Source: Amycolatopsis sp. MtRt-6
GTDB taxonomy: Bacteria > Actinomycetota > Actinomycetes > Mycobacteriales > Pseudonocardiaceae
Assembly: GCF_017308975.1 (NCBI RefSeq)
Contig: NZ_JADWPD010000052.1
Span: 1-48,569 of the forward strand
Reading direction: 5' to 3'
DNA: 48,569 bases
Position 1 is the first letter of the stretch. Each line of letters begins with the position of its first letter. Both the position numbers and the translations under genes were made by a program. The notes beneath the pieces were generated by a model. The model searched no databases, was not told the origin of the DNA, and worked only from the letters and a program-made list of their open reading frames with translations. Below, in pieces: positions 42,219-48,569 of the stretch.

Positions 42219-43492
42219 ACGATGATCTTTCCTGAGTTGCGCAGCGCTGCTGCCACGCGTCTGTGCCGTGGTCGGTCAAGCTCCGGTGTGGCGTGGCCGT
42301 CGTTGCCTTCATCTCCAAGTTGGATGTTGAGCTCGTCGATGAGATGGTCTTCGCGGATGTAGAGCGTCTTCGACCGCGGCTGTCCCGCGCGTTGTGTGCT
42401 GGTGTGGCCGTGGCGGCAGCGGTAGGTGGGTCTCCCGTGGTTCCAGTGCGAATCCAGTCGCCGGTCGCAGACACCGCAGTGGATCAGCCCGGCGAGGGCG
42501 AACCGGTGAACCCGGCCGTCTCTGGCCGGTCGCGTCGCTCGGATCTGTTGAGCGGTGACGAAGTCCTGCTCCGTGACGAGCGGCGAATGCGCCATTTTCG
42601 CTGACAATGCTGGCATTGACGCTGGGCCTTCGGTGCCGGTGGTGCGGCGGTTCCAGGTCTGGCGGCCGGTGTAGCGCGGGTTCGCCAGGATCACCGCGAC
42701 CGTGCGCAGCGTCCAAGCGCCGCGCGTTCGGTGCCGGTTGCGGTCCGGGTCGGCACTGGACGGGCAAGGAACGCCGCGTTCGTTTAGGTGTCGGGCGATG
42801 CTGGCGACGCTGTGCCCGGCCAGGCGCTGTCGGAACATCCACAGTACGTGTGGCGCGGTTCGTGGGTCGGGTGCGAGCCGTTGCAGCCGCCGGCCCCAGC
42901 GGGCATCTGCTGGGTTGGGGTGCGGGCCGGCGTCGACGAGACGGTAGCCGTAGGGTGGTCGGCCGCCGAGGTAGCGGCCCTGTTGGGTGGCCTGGTTGTG
43001 CATCGCGGCCAGGACGCGGTGCCGGGCACGTAGGACCTCGCGCTGTGACTGGGTGGCCAGCAGCGCCATCAGTGCCCGGTGGTCGCGGTTGCCGAGGTCG
43101 ACCGGGCCACCGGTTTCTGGCAGCCAGAGCTGGATGCCGTGCCGGGTGCACCAGGTGTAGAGGGTGCTGAACTGGGTGCCGGTGAAGGCACGTTCGTACT
43201 CGCCAACGACGATCGCATCGATTGCGGACTCCGGACTCGAGGCCGCGGCCATGAGCCGGGCAGCCTGGGGTCGTTGCCGCCACGGGATGCGGCGTGAGGT
43301 GCCGGGGTCAAAGTAGGCGGCGACGACCTGGCCGTGGCCCGCGACCAGCTCATCGGCCATGTCGCGTTGCCAGCCCTGTGACGACACGCGATCTTGATGG
43401 CGGGTGGTCGACGTACGGCCGTAGAACGCGAACCGTATGCCGTCGCCCACGACGTCTGTGGATGCAGCCCCGATCTGGTTCTTTCTGCTCAT
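42173..43492 (-). CDS. large serine recombinase
   Basis: A 439-residue site-specific recombinase. The resolvase domain begins IRFAFYGRTSTTRHQDRVSS with the catalytic serine in RTST. It continues with AIDAIVVGEYERAF and later arginines, a recombinase domain (GGRPPYGYRLVDAGPHPNPA, ANPRYTGRQTWNRR), and a zinc ribbon (GLIHCGVCDRRLD and YRCRHGH). ATG 43492 is chosen; an open frame to 43645 lacks family similarity. Such proteins integrate actinomycete elements. The gene ends against a gntR-like remnant. Confidence 0.9.
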   Translation of the reverse strand: MSRKNQIGAASTDVVGDGIRFAFYGRTSTTRHQDRVSSQGWQRDMADELVAGHGQVVAAYFDPGTSRRIPWRQRPQAARLMAAASSPESAIDAIVVGEYERAFTGTQFSTLYTWCTRHGIQLWLPETGGPVDLGNRDHRALMALLATQSQREVLRARHRVLAAMHNQATQQGRYLGGRPPYGYRLVDAGPHPNPADARWGRRLQRLAPDPRTAPHVLWMFRQRLAGHSVASIARHLNERGVPCPSSADPDRNRHRTRGAWTLRTVAVILANPRYTGRQTWNRRTTGTEGPASMPALSAKMAHSPLVTEQDFVTAQQIRATRPARDGRVHRFALAGLIHCGVCDRRLDSHWNHGRPTYRCRHGHTSTQRAGQPRSKTLYIREDHLIDELNIQLGDEGNDGHATPELDRPRHRRVAAALRNSGKIIVYDGAGWRLEEIDSS

Positions 43493-43689
43493 CCACTGCG
43501 CAAGTAAGTTCGCGGCGTCGTCCGCTGGAGGGAACTGAGCCGGGCGTGGTTGATGCGGATGCACGCTGGGTCGATGACGAGGCTGGTGCCTTATGACGGC
43601 GTGGTCGAGTTCGTTCGCCCGTTCGGCGCAGCGGATCGCGCGCACGTCGGCCGTATAACGACCTATGCGACGAGGCTGAAACGATCAAC

Positions 43690-43974
43690 ACATGGGTGAG
43701 GGCGCTGACGCGCCCGCGAACCGTGACGATGCGGTGGATGTGGGTGATGCCGTGGCGGGTGAAGAACGCCCGGGCTCGGTGGACGACCCCGATCACCGTC
43801 CGGGCCTTCTCGACAGGTAGTGCTTCGGTGTAGGCCAGGCGTGAGTAGCCGTCGACGGCGGAGTGGAGGTAGGTGTAGCGGGGCCGCTGGCCGCGGGTTT
43901 TGCCGCGGCCGACCTGCCTGTCGTTGCGTCCGGCGCGTGACGAGTCATTCCTGCTGGGACGGCGCTCCGGCTTA
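43690..43974 (-). pseudogene. IS481-family transposase remnant
   Basis: Minus-strand frame: RGQRPRYTYLHSAVDGYSRL, AYTEALPVEKARTVIG and VVHRARAFFTRHGITHIHRI. This is the integrase-core region of IS481-type transposases around the first catalytic aspartates. It then degenerates before the DNG motif. The other side is cut by the IS5/IS427-like insertion at 43975. Confidence 0.75.
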
Positions 43975-44026
43975 GACCGCATCTCATTTGGTTGTGTTGC
44001 TGGGTGGGCGATATCGTTGATCAGCG

Positions 44027-44380
44027 ATGACCGATGTGGAGAAGTGGTGTCCAGAGCCGTTGTGGCTGCTGGCGTACCCACTGCTGCCCGATGCGCCGCA
44101 ACGCCACCAGGGCGGAGGCCGGCGCCGGCTCGACGACCGTGCGGTGCTGGCCGCGATCCTGTACGTGCTGCAGACCGGTTGTGCCTGGTCAGCGCTGCCA
44201 GCCTCGTTCGGGGTCAGTGCCGCGACCGCGCATCGCCGGTTCACCGAGTGGGTCGAGGCGGAGGTGTTCGCCCGGCTGCACCAGCAGGTGCTGGACTTGC
44301 TCGGTTCCGCCGGAGCGATCGACTGGTCACGAGCGTCGGTGGACGCCATGCAGGTCAGGGCGGTAAAAGGGGGGATCTGA
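44027..44380 (+). CDS. IS5-family transposase, OrfA
   Basis: 117 residues: MTDVEKWCPEPLWLLAYPLL, AAILYVLQTGCAWSALPASF and WSRASVDAMQVRAVKGG. It includes the DUF4096-like N-terminal domain and the first catalytic aspartate (VDAMQVRA). The frame stops soon after GTAAAAGGGGGGATC (44363-44377), a slippery run at which a -1 shift joins it to OrfB. Confidence 0.85.
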   Translation: MTDVEKWCPEPLWLLAYPLLPDAPQRHQGGGRRRLDDRAVLAAILYVLQTGCAWSALPASFGVSAATAHRRFTEWVEAEVFARLHQQVLDLLGSAGAIDWSRASVDAMQVRAVKGGI

Positions 44381-44847
44381 CCGGCCCCAGCCCGGTTGAC
44401 CGGGGCAAGCCGGGCTCAAAGATCCACGCGATAAGCGATCGTGTTGGCCTCCCGTTGGCGGTGGTCATCTCCGCGGCCAACCGCAACGACCACCTGACGT
44501 TCGAGGCGGTCGTCGATGCGGTCGCGCCGGTCGCACGGCCGCGGCGCCGGCCGCACAAGCTGCACGCGGACAAGGGCTACGACTACCCGGCCTGCTGGAA
44601 GGTGCTGCGTGCGCGGGGCATCGTTGCCCGGATCGCCCGCCGGGGTATCGAGTCGGCCAAACGGCTAGGACGTTATCGGTACGTCATCGAGCGGACCTTG
44701 GAGTGGGTTTCCCGGTTCCGTCGGCTGGCACGTCGCTACGAGCGCAAGGCCGCCCACTTCCTGGGCTTCACCCAGCTGGCCTGCGCAATCATCTGCTACC
44801 GCCGGGCTATCAAGCTGGATCTTCTGACCCATAACAACCCCAAATGA
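44365..44847 (+). CDS. IS5-family transposase, OrfB (joined by -1 frameshift)
   Basis: The frame continues GGDLTGPSPVDRGKPGSKIH, then PHKLHADKGYDYPACWKVLR with the second catalytic aspartate, and YRYVIERTLEWVSRFRRLAR with the catalytic glutamate. Together with OrfA the DDE triad is complete. There is no independent ribosome site. Production by programmed -1 frameshifting at the A4G6 run is expected for this IS group. The stop lies nine bases from the right inverted repeat. Confidence 0.85.
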   Translation, partial: KRGDLTGPSPVDRGKPGSKIHAISDRVGLPLAVVISAANRNDHLTFEAVVDAVAPVARPRRRPHKLHADKGYDYPACWKVLRARGIVARIARRGIESAKRLGRYRYVIERTLEWVSRFRRLARRYERKAAHFLGFTQLACAIICYRRAIKLDLLTHNNPK

Positions 44848-44858
44848 GATGCGGTCTA

Positions 44859-45136
44859 AGCTCGCACAACGGGTCGACCAGCAACAGTGCCCACTCGGCG
44901 GCTTCTTGTTCCAGAGGAGACGCCGTTGGATCCTGCCCTGCGACGGCGCGGGTCTTTCGCCGGCTCGGGATGGATTGCCCACCCGCAGCGAGGGACGCTC
45001 CGTGGTCGTCGCCCCAGTAGGCTGGAACCAGATCGACGTCGGGCAGCCTCTGTGCGAGATTGCGGGACACCAGCTCGAAGGTCGCGTCAAACGCTTGTCG
45101 CCGGACGCCGGTGCCATGGACGAAAAGAACCCGCAC
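44859..45136 (-). pseudogene. alpha/beta hydrolase-like gene, 5' fragment cut by IS
   Basis: GTG 45136 begins MRVLFVHGTGVRRQAFDATF and continues LVSRNLAQRLPDVDLVPAYW, GDDHGASLAAGGQ and WALLLVDPLCEL. The HGTGVR motif and WGD are typical of lipase-like alpha/beta hydrolases found beside caspase or effector modules. The IS5-like element follows after about 93 codons. Beyond it lies IS481 sequence, not the rest of this gene. The nucleophile region is lost. Confidence 0.65.
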
Positions 45137-45497
45137 ATACCCTCCCGTTGTTACCCCCGGAAGGTCGTTGCTTCAAGCCGAAGCGTTACTCCGATCGCAC
45201 CGCTGCCGAGCTGCACAGCCCGACGCTGGTGCCCCTGGCGTTGGACGAAAGCCGGTGCTGGCCCCGCTAGCCCTCGATGCCCCCGTCCCGCGGCCTACGC
45301 AGTGGCACCATCGCGGCGATGACCGCGTCGATGGGCCTGACGATGACGCTGCTGGCCGACGCGCTTGAGCGGGCTCTTGGGTAGCGGTGACCGGCATTCC
45401 GAACCCCGGCTTGGCCGCGCAGATCCACAGCAGCGATAGGTAGAGCTGCAGCTGCAGCTGCCCGCCTCGGCCGCCACCGCCGGCCGAGCGGTGTGCC
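45137..45497. other. gap with no clear gene
   Basis: About 360 bases upstream of the hydrolase fragment. Frames are short and overlap on both strands. A GCAGCTGCAGCTGC repeat lies near 45440. No promoter, RNA or gene could be supported. Confidence 0.3.
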
Positions 45498-45510
45498 ATG
45501 GCCGGCTTGA

Positions 45511-45960
45511 GACATCGCCGAACGCGACGTCCGCGAGCTCACCGCACAGCTGCTCGCCGTGCCCGGGCGCCACGACACCTACGCCGACCTCATCGTCGCC
45601 CAGCACCGGGCCCTCGCCGACGCCGAAGTCCGCTACCTGGCCGACCGCGATACCGCCCGCCACTTCGACCAGTCGCCGGTCGACCTCGCCGAGCGCTGCC
45701 TCACCGGTGCTCATCGGTCCGGCGACCGGCACCAGCCCAACCTCGCCGCGCTGCGCGAGGAGCACAGCCACCGCGGTGGCCCAGCCCGGCGACATCCCCG
45801 GCCGCGAGGACCTCCTGCGCCGCGGCCACACACCTGGACGCCGCCGACGACCGGACCGAACGCAGCGAGCCTGCAGCAGCTGTTCGAACACCTGTGGTCC
45901 GCAGCGCTGGAGGTCATAGGTCACACCCGCCAGCGTCGCAGAGTCGGCATGCGAAGCTCC
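45511..45960 (+). pseudogene. unrecognised decayed coding region
   Basis: The frame opens with DIAERDVRELTAQLLAVPGR, HDTYADLIVAQHRALADAEV and RYLADRDTARHFDQSPVDLA, clearly protein-like. After about 45760 (LREEHSH) it turns into GC-driven sequence, while another frame carries VAQPGDIPGREDLLRRGHT. A frameshift is likely. There is no clear start codon. The family is unknown. Confidence 0.4.
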
Positions 45961-46083
45961 CATGGCGGGTAAAGCCGGGTCGGACGGGCGGCGGTGGCGC
46001 AGCCGCGCGTCGTGACGCTCAGGCGATCATCACAGGCTAGGGTGTAAGCGAGCGGATCGGCGCCTACCGGAGGGCCAGGTCGG

Positions 46084-47439
46084 ATGTACATATCGCGAGT
46101 CCACCTCGCGAACGTGAAGGGTTTTTACGGCGACCGCGTCGTCGATCTGGAGTTTCGTCGCCCTTCCGGCGAATACGCCGGGTGGACTGTGCTGGCGGGA
46201 CGCAACGGGTCGGGCAAGACGTCGCTGCTGCGTGGGATCGCCCTGGCGATCGGTGGGCCGGCTGTGGCGCGGAACCTGGTCCTGGGGTTCGAGAACTGGG
46301 TGTCGGCCGGCGAGCGCGAGGCGGTCGCCGAGGTCGTGCTTTCCTTCGAGGCGGGGGCGGACCGCTTCACCTCGGGCCGACCCCCGGCAGGGACGTTCCG
46401 GGCGGGATTGTCGTGGGAAGCCCATGAGGACGTCCACGCCGGGCGCCGCCCGGCACAGCCTGCCATGCAGGAGTATACTTCCGGGCGCGCGTCGCGAGGC
46501 CCGGCCCGGCGGGGCCCCTGGCAGGACAATCCGGTCGGGTGGTTCTGCGCTGCCTATGGTCCGTTCCGGCGGCTGGTCGGCGGCACCGGCGACAGCCAGC
46601 GCCTCATGCTGACCGGCGGCCCGGTGGGCCGGATGGCCAGCCTGTTCCACGAAGACGCGTCGCTGGCCGAGGGCGTCAGCTGGCTGATCGAGCAGCACCT
46701 GCGTTCGCTGGAGGATCGCCCGGGCGCCGCGCAGCTCAAGCAGGCCGCGTTGGACATCCTGCAGGACGGGATGCTGCCCGATGGGTACCGCATCACCGCA
46801 TTGGATTCCGAAGGTTTGTGGATCGACCACGAGGGCCGGCGGTTTCCGCTGCGGGAGATGAGCGACGGCTACCGCACCGTGGTCGCGTTGGTCGTCGACC
46901 TGCTCAAGCAGCTGTTCGAAGCGTTCGGTGAGTTGCACGTCACCGACGATGACGGGCAACCGGCCATCACGACCCCCGGCGTGGTGATCATCGACGAGGT
47001 CGACGCGCACCTGCACGTGTCCTGGCAGAAGCGCATCGGTACCTGGCTCAAGCGCCATTTCCCGCAGATCCAGTTCATCGTTACCACGCACAGCCCGTAT
47101 GTCTGTCAGGCCGCCGATCGGGGCGGCCTGATCACCATGCCCGGCCCCAACGAGCAGCAGCCGCCACGCCGAGTCGATGACGACCTGTGGGAGCGGGTCG
47201 TGTTCGGCACCGGCGACGACGCTGTGCTATCGGATCTGTTCGGGCTCGATACCGCCTATTCCGACCAGGCGATCGCGCTGCGTGAGGAGCTGGTGCAGCT
47301 GGAGGTGGCAGTGCTCAGCGGCAAGGCCGATCGGCAGCAGCGCAGCCGCTACCGCTACCTCAAAGATCTGCTGACCAGCTCGCCGGTGACTCGAGTCGGC
47401 GAGGTCACCGCCAGTCTCAGCCGCGCGGAGCGTGGATGA
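46084..47439 (+). CDS. ptuA: Septu-like AAA/ABC ATPase (PtuA-like)
   Basis: A 451-residue SMC/ABC-type ATPase. Residues 1-30 are MYISRVHLANVKGFYGDRVV and following. Walker A is GRNGSGKT at 39-46. A signature-like REMSDGYRTVVALVVDLL precedes Walker B VVIIDEVDAHLH, and FIVTTHSPYV gives the H loop. This fits AAA_15/AAA_21 proteins used in OLD, Septu and retron effectors. It overlaps an HNH nuclease by four bases. The two-gene plan is that of Septu, in which PtuA oligomers gate the PtuB nuclease after phage infection. ATG 46084 follows GGAGG. Confidence 0.82.
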   Translation: MYISRVHLANVKGFYGDRVVDLEFRRPSGEYAGWTVLAGRNGSGKTSLLRGIALAIGGPAVARNLVLGFENWVSAGEREAVAEVVLSFEAGADRFTSGRPPAGTFRAGLSWEAHEDVHAGRRPAQPAMQEYTSGRASRGPARRGPWQDNPVGWFCAAYGPFRRLVGGTGDSQRLMLTGGPVGRMASLFHEDASLAEGVSWLIEQHLRSLEDRPGAAQLKQAALDILQDGMLPDGYRITALDSEGLWIDHEGRRFPLREMSDGYRTVVALVVDLLKQLFEAFGELHVTDDDGQPAITTPGVVIIDEVDAHLHVSWQKRIGTWLKRHFPQIQFIVTTHSPYVCQAADRGGLITMPGPNEQQPPRRVDDDLWERVVFGTGDDAVLSDLFGLDTAYSDQAIALREELVQLEVAVLSGKADRQQRSRYRYLKDLLTSSPVTRVGEVTASLSRAERG

Positions 47440-48176
47440 TCCCACTGGTTCGCTCCGAACTGGATCCGCGTGTCATGCGCAACATGGCCACCATGACCGC
47501 CGAGATTCGCAGGAAACGCAGCCACAAAACCCGTGTGGCCCACGCGCGGCACTTGTGGCAGACCCGCCGCGGCACACGCAAAACCCTCAAGCGCGCGCTG
47601 ATCCAGTTCGCTCCCGGTCGGGCCCGGTGTATGTACTGCGGCGACAACGAGGGCTCAGACGTCGATCACCACGACCCCTTGGCCCGCATGCCCCTCAGCA
47701 CCTTCAGCTGGGACAACCATCTGCTGGCCTGCAGCGTCTGCAACAGCCAGCACAAACGCGACGTCTTCCCCGTTGATGCCGACGGGCAGCCGCTGCTGCT
47801 CGATCCGACCGTCGACGACCCCTTCGAGCACCTCGTCCTGGCGCTGAGTGTGGGGAGTTACCTGGCCACCACGCCGCGCGGAGAAGCCACGCTGAAGATC
47901 TGCGGGCTCAACCGTGACCTGCTGACCCGTGGCCGGCAAGCCGCTTACGAGTCGCTGAGCTCTCTACTGCTCATCTGGCACGACCATGACCGGCGTGGCA
48001 ACCACACCGCACGCACGGCAATCGAACACGCCATCCGGGAGCAGCCTTTTGCCGATGTTCTGCACGCCATGATCCGCTACGCCGACGCACCTGGCGCGGA
48101 AGAGCTCTTCGCCGACCGCCTTCACGTCCTGGAGCCGCTGCACAGCAGCACATGGACCACAGTGCTGAGAGCCTGA
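47436..48176 (+). CDS. ptuB: Septu-like HNH endonuclease (PtuB-like)
   Basis: A 246-residue protein. A basic helical N-terminus leads to an HNH motif: ARCMYCGDNEGSDVDHHDPL, then FSWDNHLLACSVCNSQHKRD. Two CxxC knuckles bind zinc, DVDHH supplies the catalytic histidine, and N-x-K completes the fold. The C-terminal helical part is typical of PtuB-type nucleases. It is coupled to the ATPase by an ATGA overlap. Alternatives are other AAA-HNH pairs; no reverse transcriptase or ncRNA of a retron was seen. Confidence 0.82.
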   Translation: MIPLVRSELDPRVMRNMATMTAEIRRKRSHKTRVAHARHLWQTRRGTRKTLKRALIQFAPGRARCMYCGDNEGSDVDHHDPLARMPLSTFSWDNHLLACSVCNSQHKRDVFPVDADGQPLLLDPTVDDPFEHLVLALSVGSYLATTPRGEATLKICGLNRDLLTRGRQAAYESLSSLLLIWHDHDRRGNHTARTAIEHAIREQPFADVLHAMIRYADAPGAEELFADRLHVLEPLHSSTWTTVLRA

Positions 48177-48404
48177 CGCTTTCCCGCAGCCGGAAGCCTC
48201 CGCTCACACAGCCCTCGACGATGACAGCTTCCCATGGCTACCCATTGGCAATGCAGCGCGCGCCGAGCCCGAGACGCGGGTCGCGGCTGGCGGGCGCACC
48301 GGTTGCCGCCCCACTGCGCGACGCCGGAGTGCTGTTCCGCAGCGTTGCGAGCGAAGCCAAAACCAAGGCGCTCAGCGGCATGAGGGCGATGTGCTGCCCT
48401 GGCG
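48177..48404. other. spacer downstream of the Septu-like module
   Basis: About 230 bases. A plus-strand frame near 48310-48400 reads DAGVLFRSVASEAKTKALSG, which is protein-like but short. No gene is called. Confidence 0.3.
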
Positions 48405-48445
48405 ACTCTGCACTATCATTAGCACATGATCTCCCCGAACACGGG
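48405..48445 (+). promoter_or_regulatory. leaderless promoter and start, copy B
   Basis: TATCAT at 48414-48419 lies in register with TACAAT of copy A. The ATG is at 48426, six bases after the box. An ATCAT/ATGAT dyad spans the -10 box and the start codon, a possible operator. Confidence 0.6.
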
Positions 48446-48447
48446 TC
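48426..48447 (+). pseudogene. gntR-like gene start cut by IS3
   Basis: The leaderless ATG encodes MISPNTG, identical to copy A at 42063. Similarity ends exactly where the IS3 end begins (TGCCCAGACTTCGG at 48448). Only seven codons remain. Confidence 0.5.
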
Positions 48448-48569
48448 TGCCCAGACTTCGGTTGACACCGGAGCTGACTGTTTCTCAGGCCGCCACTGCG
48501 GGGGTGTAGATGGTCTCAAACTCGACTGGGGTGAGCTTGCCCAGCCCCCGTTGGCGGCGTTTGCGGTGG
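48448..48569 (-). mobile_element. IS3-family insertion sequence, 3' end only (cut by window edge)
   Basis: The terminal repeat starts TGCCCAGACTTCGGTTGACA at 48448, followed by the end of an orfB gene. The element continues off the right edge. Its end differs from that of the IS3 element at the left edge, so the two are probably different elements. Confidence 0.7.
48485..48569 (-). CDS. IS3-family transposase OrfB, C-terminal fragment
   Basis: The minus-strand frame ends HRKRRQRGLGKLTPVEFETI and YTPAVAA before TGA at 48485. The LTPxEFE motif is the usual end of IS3-family integrase-type OrfB proteins. Only the last 27 codons are inside the window. Confidence 0.85.
   Translation of the reverse strand, partial: HRKRRQRGLGKLTPVEFETIYTPAVAA

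Larger units (their letters stand above)
43975..44856 (+). mobile_element. IS5/IS427-type insertion sequence, complete
   Basis: An 882-bp element bounded by perfect 17-bp inverted repeats, GACCGCATCTCATTTGG at 43975 and its complement ending at 44856. TA lies directly outside both ends (43973 and 44857), a two-base target duplication. It contains two overlapping transposase frames in the element orientation. The original target reads GGCT-TA-AGCTC after removal. Confidence 0.88.

Noticed and set aside
45277..45369. Plus-strand mini-ORF with a hydrophobic run
   Set aside because: About 30 codons with no ribosome site; its end falls in low-complexity sequence. Not distinguishable from chance in GC-rich DNA.
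42042..48445. Related blocks at 42042 and 48405 as attL and attR of the serine recombinase
   Set aside because: They differ at scattered positions inside the shared core and the similarity covers a promoter and start codon, which fits homologous genes better than recombination half-sites.
1..48569. CRISPR arrays, rRNA and tRNA genes
   Set aside because: No regularly spaced repeats, no conserved rRNA stretches and no complete cloverleaf were seen on either strand by eye.

Overview
The window is high-GC DNA with actinobacterial habits: GTG and TTG starts, apparently leaderless promoters, a SARP-type regulator, F420-type oxidoreductases, MmyB-like regulators and MEDS/STAS anti-sigma partners. 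A Pseudonocardiaceae chromosome such as Amycolatopsis fits best. That is an inference from gene content, not a database match. No rRNA, tRNA or CRISPR array was seen. IS3-family elements run off both ends.

Left part (1-13.2 kb): an IS3 element has cut an ABC-2 permease. Next come a large SARP/NB-ARC regulator, a CPA1 Na+/H+ antiporter with a late frameshift, two small proteins, a Kup potassium transporter, an alpha-oxoamine synthase, an alpha/beta hydrolase divergent from a TetR repressor with twin operators, and an APC permease.

Middle-left (13.3-20 kb): an SMI1/KNR4-like protein and a broken MarR gene precede a partner-switching group (two HATPase proteins and two STAS proteins) with small unknown genes. 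Fragments of an MFS transporter and an aldo/keto reductase are fused at one junction.

Middle (20-39.2 kb): a redox region built from short operons, each with a local regulator. It holds a CMD-cupin pair under an MmyB-like regulator, a TetR with an F420-type nitroreductase and an LLM oxidoreductase, a hydrolase, a TetR divergent from a quinone-oxidoreductase/intradiol-dioxygenase/SnoaL/SDR operon, a second SDR, a LysR divergent from another LLM oxidoreductase, a zinc alcohol dehydrogenase with a second MmyB-like regulator, a third SDR, and a PaoABC-like molybdenum aldehyde oxidoreductase operon. Two families of repeated control sites tie parts of this region together. One is a 22-bp palindrome present three times around the TetR gene and at the alcohol dehydrogenase. 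The other is a 24-bp GC-rich motif present three times, always in the same orientation, ahead of the hydrolase, the alcohol dehydrogenase and paoABC. I infer a small regulon for alcohol and aldehyde oxidation.

Right part (39.3-48.6 kb): an accessory region. It contains a zinc-ribbon hypothetical protein, gene fragments, an orphan JetD-like Toprim protein, a large serine recombinase, nested IS481 and IS5/IS427-type elements that cut a hydrolase gene, a decayed stretch, and a two-gene ATPase-HNH module resembling Septu anti-phage defence (PtuAB). Two diverged copies of one leaderless gntR-like gene start bracket the recombinase-Septu segment. Both are truncated, one beside the recombinase and one by IS3.

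Several otherwise ordinary genes carry single-base frameshifts in G/C runs (antiporter, MarR, SDR, LysR). These may be true decay or sequence errors, and I keep both possibilities open.
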